A DNA stretch of 10,351 nt from an uncultured cyanobacterium (GCA_903934745.1 CAIZOZ010000412.1:1-10351); one strand, 5' to 3'. Shown: positions 1-6,918, numbered from the stretch's first letter. The notes: generated by a model not told the origin, from the sequence alone. Made by a program: numbers and translations.

Positions 1-1198
1 AGGGATACGGGCTCGGGCTGAAGTCTCCCGGGGGCCGCTCCTCGGCGCTGCGGCAGGGGAGGAAGGCATGGTCGAGGCCGGCAGCCTGCGCCAGAGTGAA
101 ATAGTAGGGGTGAATCTGATCGGTGGGCACCAGTTCGAGGACGGGTGTGCTTGGTTGCGAGAAGACGAGATTGGCAAGCCCCGCCCCATGGGCTCCGACG
201 ACGACGCTTGCCGCGGCGAAGTCGGCCGGCTGGTCATCGTGATCGGAGGGGTCGTAGATCCGGAATCCGTGCTCCACCATCACCGCTAGTACCTCGTTGC
301 GATTCACGAGCGGGCGCCGTTCGGCCGTGCTGTCGACGTAGAGCCTCATCCCTCGCCCCGCGGCGGGAGTCGGAAGGGGGAAGCGTGCGCGGAGAAAGGC
401 CGGGACGAGCGGCCCGTAGCAGCCGGGCGCTCCGGGAAACGTCGGGGCGATGAGACGCTCCGGGAGGAATCGGACCCGCGGCTCCGCCTCGATGGTGACG
501 ATTTTTTCGGCCGGGAGGGGAAGGGCCGCGAGGAGCCGACGGGCGTTTTCCGAGCAGGGCTTGGGGACAAGGATCGTCGACACCCCGTCGAGATCGATCC
601 CCGCCGCTTCGACGAGCGCCAGCCGAGAGAGGGCATCGAGGAGAAAATGGCAATAGTTGTCGGAGGCAAAGTCGCTCAGCAGGCTGAGGGTCGTGCCGGG
701 GAGGGGCGTCGCGTCGACGTTGCGGAGCACATGATCCACGAACCTGGCGAAACGCCCTGCGTGGCAACCAGCCGCGTCGAAGCCATGGCTGAACCACGTA
801 TGGTTAGTGAGCATCACGCCTTCGGCGCCGATCAGCCAGCCCCACGGCCGGACGAGCGTCGCTCCCTCGATCTCGAGGACGCCCAGTTCAGGGATGCGAG
901 GCTGGAGGAGTCTGCCGAAGTCGATCTGTAGAGGCGTCCCCGGTCCGCCGGGAAGAGTTCTGGGAACCGGCCAGTCGACCGTCATCGCGGGATGAGTCGG
1001 CCGCCATCGGGCCCCGAAGCGCCGCGCATAGTCGCCGCTGCCCATCCCCACGAGCTTGGGCACGACCGAGCCCCTGGGCGGAGCGGCGACTGGCGCTGGT
1101 GGGGTGGCTGGCCCTGGAGCGGGGGGCCGCCACCACTGGGCGAGTCTATCGACGATCTCCCGGGCCGCGGCGCGGAAGCTTCCTGGGGAATGCCGCAC
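1..1198 (-). CDS. GT61 (DUF563) family glycosyltransferase, 3' end beyond the window
   Basis: The minus-strand frame is open without a stop from GTG 1198 to the left edge, giving 399 codons; by comparison with its paralog only about 25 C-terminal residues are missing. It is a probable cytosolic glycosyltransferase of the GT61/DUF563 type; donor and acceptor cannot be read. Visible family marks are DNYCHFLLDALSRL (about residues 180-193), LVPKPCSENARR (210-221), LYVDS (286-290) and VVVGAHGAGLANLVF (332-346), the most conserved family segment. Residues 10-23 could form an amphipathic helix, followed by a Pro/Ala-rich linker (25-44). The GTG lies 3 bases after the stop of the upstream fusion gene with a G-rich stretch (about 1206-1210) before it, so translational coupling is likely. 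From about residue 48 onward it aligns with the GT61 half of the upstream gene, well over half identical in the C-terminal part, but has no sulfotransferase domain. The family call is firm; the role in surface glycan synthesis is inferred from context. Confidence 0.85.
   Translation of the reverse strand, partial: MRHSPGSFRAAAREIVDRLAQWWRPPAPGPATPPAPVAAPPRGSVVPKLVGMGSGDYARRFGARWRPTHPAMTVDWPVPRTLPGGPGTPLQIDFGRLLQPRIPELGVLEIEGATLVRPWGWLIGAEGVMLTNHTWFSHGFDAAGCHAGRFARFVDHVLRNVDATPLPGTTLSLLSDFASDNYCHFLLDALSRLALVEAAGIDLDGVSTILVPKPCSENARRLLAALPLPAEKIVTIEAEPRVRFLPERLIAPTFPGAPGCYGPLVPAFLRARFPLPTPAAGRGMRLYVDSTAERRPLVNRNEVLAVMVEHGFRIYDPSDHDDQPADFAAASVVVGAHGAGLANLVFSQPSTPVLELVPTDQIHPYYFTLAQAAGLDHAFLPCRSAEERPPGDFSPSPYP
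183..226. repeat. 44-base direct repeat, copy 1 (in downstream GT61 gene)
   Basis: This 44-base run is identical to 1458-1501. It covers the codons for the conserved AAASVVVGAHGA segment of the GT61 fold. Flanking bases also match closely but not perfectly. The best reading is paralogous duplication of the GT61 domain with a conserved or gene-converted core, not a mobile repeat. Confidence 0.85.
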
Positions 1199-1201
1199 GC
1201 G

Positions 1202-2986
1202 TCAGCCCCCAGGGAGATCTCGAAGTACTTCCACGAGCGCTCCGCGCAGGGCGTCAAGATCGACCCGGAAGGACAATGGCCTGGGGCCGAGCCCGCCAGG
1301 CAGGTGATCCCCCGCGGCGCGGCACCGGCAGGGAAGGCAGGCCCAGTCGATCCCCGTCCGGACCGCGAGGGTGAAGTAGTACGGACGGACGTGGTCCATC
1401 GGCATGAACTCGAGGATCCGCGTGCCCGGCCGGCAGAAGACGAGGTTGGCAAGCCCGGCCCCATGGGCTCCGACGACGACGCTTGCCGCGGCGAAGTCGG
1501 CGGGCTGGTCGTCGTGTTCGGCGGGGTTGTAGATGGAAAAGCCATGCTCCTTCATCAGAGCGATCACCTCGGCACGATTCTCGAGGGTGCGACTCCCGTC
1601 CGCCCGGTCGACATAGAGGCGCGTCGACGGCGTCGTGGCCGGCGCTGCCCCGAGGACGTGCGACCGGAGAAACTCAACCGGCTCCGGGGCGTAGCAACAG
1701 GGCATGCCTGGATAGGTCGGGGCGAGGAGCCGCTCTGGCCGGAGCACCGCGGCATCTCCCTCGTCGACCCAGAGGATCTTCTCCTGCGGCAGCGGGAGGG
1801 CGGTGACGATCCGGCGGGCATTCTCCGAGCAGGGCTTGGGAACGAGGATCCTGTCGACGGCCGCAAGATCGATCCCCGCCGCCTCGACGAGCCCCAGCCG
1901 ACCGAGCGCGTCGAGGAGGAAATGGGCGTAATTGGTGGCGCCGAAGTCGGTCAAGAGGCTGAGGGTCGTGCCGGGAAGCGGTGACGTCGCACGCCGGCTC
2001 GCTGCCCAGAGCCGTTCGAAATACGGCTTGTCGAGCTGTCGGGAAAACCAGGTGTGATCGCGGAGGAGGAGGTCGTCGGCGCCGACGATCCATCCCCATG
2101 GCTCGACGAGCCGCGCCCCTTCGATTTCGAGCACTCCGAGCGCGGGGATCCGACTTTCGAGGAACGCGCCGAAATCGATCTGCGGGGGCGTCTCCGGGCC
2201 GCCGGGATAGGTCAGCGGCAGCGGCCAATGGATCGTTTCAGCGTCGCGCATCGGCCGCCAGACGGCGTTGAATCGGGCGGCGTATTGAGCAGTCCCGATC
2301 CCCACCGGTCGGGCGGCCTCGTAGGAAGGGCCCACGGGTCGTTCCCTCCCGGCCCCCGCGTAGTCCCCACGATTCTCATGCGGGAAGGGAACGTCGGGCA
2401 CCGGCTGCCCGAGGAACGAGCAGAGGAGATCCCAAGACGGCGTCTCCTCCCAGCAGACTTCGAGAAGTCGACCAGGCTTGTCGGCGAAGAAGACGCGGAC
2501 GCGTTCATTGTGGACGCGGTGGAGGTCGTCGATCGGCGCGCCAGGGAGGAAGTGCTCGGCGAGTTGCCTGCCGAGTTCGATCCGCTCCGCGGGGATCGTC
2601 CGCATGTGGTTGTGGAAGCTCCGCCGCCAGGTGTCGTCGTCACGGCGCCGCGTAAGGACGAAACGGGCGTCGGGATAGCGGGTGGCGAGGGGCTCATAGA
2701 ACCAAAACCAGGGGAAGTCCTCGAAGCTGTCGAAATCCCCGGTAGCGGCGAGCACGACGGCAGGTTCGCCGACGGCGGCAGGAGCGAGGTCGTCGCGGAT
2801 CGAGCAGTTGCGGTAGCCGAGTTCGCGAAAGCAACGCCCCAAGGTCTTCGTGCCCGACTTGGCAATCCCCACCCCGAACACCTTCGGCCGCGCGACGACC
2901 CGGCCCTCCGATGACGCGTAAGATCCCGCGCCGGGACCGGTGCCGGAAAACAGCCGGACGAGGGCTTTGATGACCTGGAAGGACAC
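1202..2986 (-). CDS. Sulfotransferase-like / GT61 glycosyltransferase fusion protein
   Basis: This 594-residue protein has two enzyme domains. About residues 34-210 resemble the Sulfotransfer_4-type sulfotransferase fold: a PAPS-loop-like VFGVGIAKSGTKTL (36-49), RFVLTRRRDDDTW (108-120), where the 3'-phosphate-binding region is expected, and FLGQPVPDVPFPHENR (191-206), typical of the family end. About residues 285-594 are a GT61/DUF563 domain with TNYAHFLLDALGRL (351-364), LVPKPCSENARR (381-392), RLYVDRAD (456-463) and VVVGAHGAGLANLVF (503-517). The predicted work is sulfuryl transfer from PAPS plus glycosyl transfer, probably on one surface glycan; whether both domains are active is unknown. 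I chose GTG 2986 because GGAG lies 8 bases upstream. An in-frame GTG at 3091 would add 35 residues of unconvincing sequence with no ribosome-binding site. Residues 2-11 (SFQVIKALVRLF region) may form an amphipathic helix. It is first in a pair with the GT61 paralog 3 bases downstream. The DNA is clearly GC-richer than the exporter genes to the right. Confidence 0.85.
   Translation of the reverse strand: MSFQVIKALVRLFSGTGPGAGSYASSEGRVVARPKVFGVGIAKSGTKTLGRCFRELGYRNCSIRDDLAPAAVGEPAVVLAATGDFDSFEDFPWFWFYEPLATRYPDARFVLTRRRDDDTWRRSFHNHMRTIPAERIELGRQLAEHFLPGAPIDDLHRVHNERVRVFFADKPGRLLEVCWEETPSWDLLCSFLGQPVPDVPFPHENRGDYAGAGRERPVGPSYEAARPVGIGTAQYAARFNAVWRPMRDAETIHWPLPLTYPGGPETPPQIDFGAFLESRIPALGVLEIEGARLVEPWGWIVGADDLLLRDHTWFSRQLDKPYFERLWAASRRATSPLPGTTLSLLTDFGATNYAHFLLDALGRLGLVEAAGIDLAAVDRILVPKPCSENARRIVTALPLPQEKILWVDEGDAAVLRPERLLAPTYPGMPCCYAPEPVEFLRSHVLGAAPATTPSTRLYVDRADGSRTLENRAEVIALMKEHGFSIYNPAEHDDQPADFAAASVVVGAHGAGLANLVFCRPGTRILEFMPMDHVRPYYFTLAVRTGIDWACLPCRCRAAGDHLPGGLGPRPLSFRVDLDALRGALVEVLRDLPGG
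1458..1501. repeat. 44-base direct repeat, copy 2 (in fusion gene)
   Basis: This is the second copy of the 44-base run at 183-226, in the same position and frame of the GT61 domain of the sulfotransferase fusion. The spacing of 1275 bases equals one paralog length plus the 3-base gap, as expected for tandem duplication. Confidence 0.85.
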
Positions 2987-3047
2987 GGAGCGGGCTCCGA
3001 CAGCGGGGGACGAGAACTGGAGGTATCCCGCGACACGACGTTTCTTG

Positions 3048-3053
3048 ATTGTA
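3048..3053 (-). promoter_or_regulatory. Possible -10 element for the GT61 gene pair
   Basis: On the minus strand this reads TACAAT, one base off the sigma-70 -10 consensus, in otherwise GC-rich DNA about 60 bases before GTG 2986. I see no good -35 hexamer at 16-18 bases upstream. It lies between the insertion-sequence scar and the fusion gene, so transcription may start at the scar edge. This is a weak candidate. Confidence 0.22.
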
Positions 3054-3109
3054 CTGCCGGCGGCCCAAGGTACCGCCGAGAGAAACCACACCCGCGAGTG
3101 GGCTGATGC

Positions 3110-3914
3110 CGGCCAACCGTCTGGTGATGATCAAGGGCTTGCCCTTGCCCGGATCAGGTCCGAACCCATTGCCACCAATGGGCGGTGGCGGATCGTGATC
3201 AGTCCCATCAATCCGTTCCAGGGAGCTGTGGGAGACCCAGGCCCGCAGCAAAGTGCCATCGTCCGAGACGTGCTCAGAGCTCAGCAGCGTCTTGACTTCC
3301 GGCGAGGCCACCAGAAATTCCAGGAAGCGGGCCGTGGTCTTTTCGTTGAGCTCTCGCTCGCGATTCTTTGTGAATGTGTTGGGATGCCAGAGCGGATCGT
3401 CGGGGTTGAGGCCCACAAACCAGTGGAACAGCAGGTTGTAGTCCAGCTGATCGATCAGCATCCGTTCCGAGCGGACGCCGTAGATCGGCTGCAGCACCTC
3501 CGCTTCCAGCTTTACTCTGGCCTTGCGGAGTACTTTGAGCCGCTCTTGGCGGCGCTGGAGTTCCGGCGGCAGCTCATCGCCACGCTTGTCCTTGCCGTAG
3601 CGCTCATCTTCTTGGGCGTCGATCAGCTCGGCCTTACGCAGCAGCGCCGCCATCTCCGCCTCCAACTGCGCCTCTGCCTTGAGCATCCGCTCGTGGCTCA
3701 TCGCTTTGTGCTTGGAGGGATTCGCTTTCATCCTGGTGCCATCCAGCGCTACGTTGTCCAGGCTCGCAAGTCCCGCCTTCAGGCAGTGGCGTAGCACCTG
3801 CACAAACAGTCCCTTCAACGCATCAAGGTGAACACGGCGGAAAACATTGATGCGAGTGTTGCATTCAGGAGGCACGTCCAAGGTGGTAAAATCAAATTTG
3901 AACAATATGATCAC
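3110..3914 (-). pseudogene. Chimeric transposase remnant: IS1182-like segment joined to IS5-type (DUF772) segment
   Basis: A single minus-strand frame starts at ATG 3914 and contains two recognisable transposase pieces. Residues about 20-139 (about 3857-3498) match the IS1182-type core: VALDGTRMKANPSKHKAMS around the first catalytic Asp, then the charged helix with ERYGKDKRGDELPPEL. Residues about 141-252 (about 3494-3158) match the N-terminal part of IS5-type transposases: YGVRSERMLIDQLDYNLLF, HWFVGLNPDD, FTKNRERELNEKT, and SSEHVSDDGTLLRAW with its own first DDE Asp, ending near DPPPPIGGNGFG. Both pieces lack the later catalytic Asp and Glu, so neither can transpose. The frame stays open past 3091 into the neighbouring fusion gene in a different frame, where it is meaningless (low-complexity Arg-rich translation). 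I set the left end at about 3110 because family similarity stops there. No terminal inverted repeats or target duplications were recognised. Confidence 0.75.
3132..3147. repeat. 7-bp perfect inverted repeat at the edge of the transposase remnant
   Basis: CAAGGGC and GCCCTTG are separated by TT. The structure sits where similarity to the IS5-type transposase ends. It could be a decayed element end or a hairpin, or simply a coincidence of the GKGKP codons. No T-tract follows, so it is not a convincing terminator. Confidence 0.4.
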
Positions 3915-3995
3915 ATGCGTTCGTGGTAACTTTTAATTTGCAAGTGATAAATTCTGCTTTAATTCTTGTCCATGCAATCAATTAGGTGCCCGGTC
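3915..3995 (+). promoter_or_regulatory. AT-rich leader, likely promoter region of the exporter operon
   Basis: This 81-base stretch is distinctly AT-richer than its surroundings and lies directly before the exporter genes. It contains TTGCAA (3938-3943) as a possible -35-like hexamer and TTTAAT (3958-3963) or GATAAA (3946-3951) as possible -10-like hexamers. None of these pairs has ideal spacing. A perfect 10-bp palindrome TCAAATTTGA lies just upstream (3892-3901). The position makes a promoter likely; the individual hexamers are uncertain. Confidence 0.3.
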
Positions 3996-4853
3996 ATGGC
4001 TGACCTCCCGCATTTTCCGGTATCGCGCTACTCGTCTGCCAGTAGACTTTCTGATCCAGCTCAGTTTTTACGCGAATGGAAGCGTGACATATTTGCCTCG
4101 CCACGGATCGGCTGGCGATTGTTCCAGCGGGGTTTGATCCATCAGTACAGGCATTCATCCCTCGGGATCTTTCTCGTCTTTGCACCGGTTTTGATCGCGG
4201 CATTGTTGTTCACCTTTGGGCGTCATTCTAACCTTCTTGCTGCCGAAATTGGCGGGGTGAATAGCGCCTTCTTTGGTGCTTGTGGCATGCTCATGGGGCA
4301 GTCATTTTTAGAGGCACTCAACTCGACAAAACGACTATTTGCAAATAATCAGTTTCTCTTTCGTCGCCAGAATCTGCCCGTCGAGGGGCCTCTGCTGGCT
4401 ATCGTCATTGACCTGGTCTTCCGTCTGCTGATCAGGCTGCTGGTCTTGGCGCTGTTAATGGGCCTCTTCTCCATTCACCCAGTCCCCACCGCTCCAATTG
4501 CCGCCTGGGGGTTACTTGGAATTTCGCTCGCTGGGGCCGGCCTTGGATTGATTGCAGCCGCTCCAAGCTGTCTTCAACAGGACTTGACCGTACTGGCGAG
4601 CATTCTTCCTCTGGTTCTTTTCACCGTCACTCCGGTCTTCGGGGTGCCCGCACCGGCCAGCCTTTTAGGACGCATCCAGTCGGTCAATCCGCTGACCTGG
4701 TTGTTCCAGGGTATCCGTGCGGCAGCCTATGGCGGATCAGGATCCGTCGTCGCTGCAGCGATCGGACCAGTGGTTGGGATCTTGCTTGTTTTGCTCGGTT
4801 GGTTCATCTGCCGGATAGCCCGTCCCCACGTTGTTGAACGAATTCTGGTTTGA
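3996..4853 (+). CDS. wzm: ABC-2 type polysaccharide export permease (Wzm-like)
   Basis: This 285-residue integral membrane protein is the expected transmembrane subunit of an ABC exporter for O-antigen-like or other lipid-linked glycans. After a cytosolic N-terminus (1-54, with an interface-helix-like region around REWKRDIF) I see hydrophobic segments at about 55-75, 88-106, 131-161, 166-190, 196-218 and 252-273, giving the usual six-helix plan. NPLTWLFQGIR (231-241) before the last helix is typical of the ABC2_membrane family. The length is normal. ATG 3996 was chosen because AGGTG lies 7 bases upstream; ATG 3972 and TTG 3966 are in frame but have no ribosome-binding site. The ATPase gene starts 4 bases after this stop, so the two form one translational unit. 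The DNA is less GC-rich than the glycosyltransferase genes on either side, suggesting a different origin. Confidence 0.85.
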   Translation: MADLPHFPVSRYSSASRLSDPAQFLREWKRDIFASPRIGWRLFQRGLIHQYRHSSLGIFLVFAPVLIAALLFTFGRHSNLLAAEIGGVNSAFFGACGMLMGQSFLEALNSTKRLFANNQFLFRRQNLPVEGPLLAIVIDLVFRLLIRLLVLALLMGLFSIHPVPTAPIAAWGLLGISLAGAGLGLIAAAPSCLQQDLTVLASILPLVLFTVTPVFGVPAPASLLGRIQSVNPLTWLFQGIRAAAYGGSGSVVAAAIGPVVGILLVLLGWFICRIARPHVVERILV

Positions 4854-4857
4854 CCCT

Positions 4858-6159
4858 ATGGCACAGCTGCTGCTCGAGCTCAAAGGTGTCTCTAAGAGGT
4901 ATAGTCTTCGGCCCGAACGTCGCCTGCGCGACGCCACAGCCGACACGTTGCGTGAACTCTGCGGGCACTCGGCGAGGCAGGGTCTTCGCGATGGAGAGTT
5001 CTGGGCTCTGTCCAATATTAATCTCCATGTCTGTGCCGGTGAAGTGGTCGGTGTGATCGGCCATAACGGTGCCGGGAAGAGCACGCTCCTCAACCTGGTT
5101 GCCCAGATCATTCTTCCCACCACTGGCTCAATCTCCCTGTTCAGCGATCGTATCTGTCGGATCGATCAAGGGGGCATTCTCAGTGCCCAGGAGACTGGCC
5201 GCGAAAATATTCGTCTGCAACTGGCCCTTCACGGTGTTCCTGTGAACGAGACCGAGAATGAGATCGAAGCTATCGCAGCCTTTGCCGATCTCCAACGGCA
5301 ACTCGATTCTCCAGTTGCCACCTACAGCTCCGGCATGCGCAGTCGCCTTGGATTCGCTATCTATGCCCGGCTTAATCCTGACCTGTTCTTGATTGATGAG
5401 GGAATTGGAGGTGGTGATCAGCGCTTCCGTGAACGCTTCCGTGGCTTCATTGAAAATTATTGTGCTGAAGGTGGGTCGATGCTCTTCTGCATGCACGACA
5501 CGAACATGATTCAGACCTTATGTGATCGGGTCATGCTTCTCGATGGCGGCCAGGAGGTCATCACCGCTGACCCAACGACGGCGATCGACGCCTACAACAG
5601 CCTGGCCGCACAACGAGGCCTGCCAGCACTCCCCATTCGTCGTCGCCGCGGCGCCACAAACCCTGCACCTGAGGTCACAACAGCTAACTCTTCAATTCCT
5701 CTAGCTCCCCCCACTTCGCTGCTTGACATTGTTGACATTCGCGTTAAGGGAGCCGATGGCCACCAATTGCACGCTGGGGAGCCGGCCGCCATCGAGATTG
5801 ATTGCCAACTTGCAGAAGGTGGTCTTTCAGCCGTCTGCATGATTACAATAAGCCGGGGTGAGATTGCCCCATTGGCAACGGTGCAAGGTCCGACAGTTTC
5901 CATCACTTGTCCCGGTGTAACACTCCGTTGCCTCATTGGCTCTCTGGCGCTGGTGCCAGGAGAGTATCAAGTGCGTATACAACTCTTCGACACCAGGTTG
6001 AAGCGGATGATCAATCTCATGGACCACTCCAGTCGCTCCACATTCCGTATCGAGCCGATGAAGCAGCATCAGCCTGGTCAGGCTGGGCGTGGAGGCATGG
6101 TATTCCTGAGCGCCGACTGGGAGTTTCGGAGCACTTCCGTGGCATCATTCGCTAGCTAA
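4858..6159 (+). CDS. wzt: ABC polysaccharide export ATPase with C-terminal glycan-binding-type domain (Wzt-like)
   Basis: This 433-residue protein is the ATPase partner of the preceding permease. The nucleotide-binding domain (about 1-250) shows Walker A GHNGAGKST (68-76), the signature region TYSSGMRSRLGFA (155-167, the YSSGM form usual in Wzt/TagH proteins), Walker B LFLIDEG with catalytic Glu 181, and a switch His 213 in CMHDT. After a variable Pro/Arg-rich linker (about 255-288) comes a C-terminal domain (about 289-400) whose end pattern, including LVPGEYQVRIQLFD (365-378), fits the Wzt C-terminal beta-sandwich. In O-antigen systems that domain binds the capped end of the exported glycan. 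The length matches long, cargo-selective Wzt proteins and not the short KpsT type. ATG 4858 follows the permease stop by 4 bases. TTG 4831 is an in-frame alternative overlapping the permease. The last 30 or so residues look unconserved. Confidence 0.88.
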   Translation: MAQLLLELKGVSKRYSLRPERRLRDATADTLRELCGHSARQGLRDGEFWALSNINLHVCAGEVVGVIGHNGAGKSTLLNLVAQIILPTTGSISLFSDRICRIDQGGILSAQETGRENIRLQLALHGVPVNETENEIEAIAAFADLQRQLDSPVATYSSGMRSRLGFAIYARLNPDLFLIDEGIGGGDQRFRERFRGFIENYCAEGGSMLFCMHDTNMIQTLCDRVMLLDGGQEVITADPTTAIDAYNSLAAQRGLPALPIRRRRGATNPAPEVTTANSSIPLAPPTSLLDIVDIRVKGADGHQLHAGEPAAIEIDCQLAEGGLSAVCMITISRGEIAPLATVQGPTVSITCPGVTLRCLIGSLALVPGEYQVRIQLFDTRLKRMINLMDHSSRSTFRIEPMKQHQPGQAGRGGMVFLSADWEFRSTSVASFAS

Positions 6160-6387
6160 AGTCAGTCGGCCATCATTTGTCATCGAGAAGAGGGTATAGA
6201 AGGCCTTGCTATGGAGCCTTGACCTGGTAGACACAAAGAATGATTCCAGTCAGTTCGATCCCCATCCCGCAAACTCGCATTGGTCAATGTAGTCTCGGCT
6301 TTTCAGGTGGATTCGATGTTGCTATGGCAGCCGTCACTATGCGTCGGAGGGGCCTGCTGGTCGGCGCCAATTAGATAGGCTGGAAAG
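6160..6387. other. Intergenic stretch between wzt-like gene and convergent membrane-protein gene
   Basis: No convincing terminator or RNA is visible in these 228 bases, although two genes converge here. The only loose inverted repeat is AAGGC/GCCTT around 6202-6222, with no T-tract. An open frame of 44 codons (ATG 6240 to TAG 6374) includes a stretch reading FSGGFDVAMAAVTMRRRG. It has no ribosome-binding site and may be a relic of a lost gene. Confidence 0.4.
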
Positions 6388-6918
6388 CTATTTTCCGAAT
6401 CCTGTTCTGAGCCATTGATCGAGGGGGGATTCGAAGCTATTTCTTGAGAAAGGAGATCCTTGAGGATTTCTCGTCCTTGACGCCCCTATAAATCCAAGCG
6501 ATAGGGCAAGACAACGAAAGCAGCTGGTTAAAATGACGGGAAAATCGGGAAATTCTTGTCCCATTGAAAAATACGCGATAACATACATTGGGATCAGCAG
6601 GAGATACCCAGCTGATGCGCCTATCGCCAGCCGGGCCATGATCCGCTCTAGATTGTTAATGCTAATATCTTTGGGCCAAAAATAGCTTGCTAGCTGCGAA
6701 AAGCAGACCGAAATTAAAGGAATTACGCCCCAAGTCAGGGAGGCGTCCAGCAAGGGTATCCACGTTCTAAAATCTGCGAGGACAAAGGTAAGCGTGTTTT
6801 CCGCAAACACTTTAGCGATTGTTCCAATTATATAAAGGGCGAAACTTATGGAAACCCATCGGAGCGTGATAGCCAGGCTGGTGCGCTTTAGCTCTTGGTC
6901 GGATGGCCTTCGTTCCAT
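6388..6918 (-). CDS. Hypothetical four-helix membrane protein
   Basis: I do not recognise this 176-residue protein. It has a short charged N-terminus (1-13), four hydrophobic segments at about 17-38, 63-81, 96-118 and 126-147, and a polar, Arg/Ser-rich C-terminal tail (148-176), the pattern of a small inner-membrane protein. The hydrophobic periodicity and lack of low-complexity residues argue that it is really coding. ATG 6918 is the only sensible start; the upstream sequence is A/T-rich with no clear Shine-Dalgarno motif. It is transcribed opposite to the exporter genes and the large glycosyltransferase on either side, so it is not in their operons. Its base composition is visibly the most AT-rich of any gene here, hinting at separate acquisition. 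A weak resemblance of the first helices to HpsJ-type cyanobacterial proteins is too slight to use. Confidence 0.55.
   Translation of the reverse strand: MERRPSDQELKRTSLAITLRWVSISFALYIIGTIAKVFAENTLTFVLADFRTWIPLLDASLTWGVIPLISVCFSQLASYFWPKDISINNLERIMARLAIGASAGYLLLIPMYVIAYFSMGQEFPDFPVILTSCFRCLALSLGFIGASRTRNPQGSPFSRNSFESPLDQWLRTGFGK

Noticed and set aside
992..1984. Long plus-strand open frame opposite the GT61 genes
   Set aside because: It is antisense to genes with clear motifs, its translation is Arg/Gly/Pro-rich with no family features, and long shadow frames are expected in GC-rich DNA. It also spans the junction of the two real genes.
2054..2914. 286-codon plus-strand open frame opposite the sulfotransferase domain
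   Set aside because: It lies fully antisense to the sulfotransferase coding sequence, has no recognisable motif, and shows the repetitive charged composition of a GC-rich shadow.
2212..3036. 274-codon minus-strand frame overlapping the fusion gene start
   Set aside because: It is a Ser/Arg/Pro-rich out-of-frame translation of the same DNA; the alternate frame has the sulfotransferase motifs.
2694..3109. Extension of the transposase frame into the fusion gene
   Set aside because: Past about 3110 the frame gives low-complexity Arg-rich sequence and overlaps the real gene in another frame, so it is not part of the transposase.
2940..3794. 284-codon plus-strand open frame across the transposase remnant
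   Set aside because: The recognisable transposase motifs are all on the minus strand; this frame is their complement.
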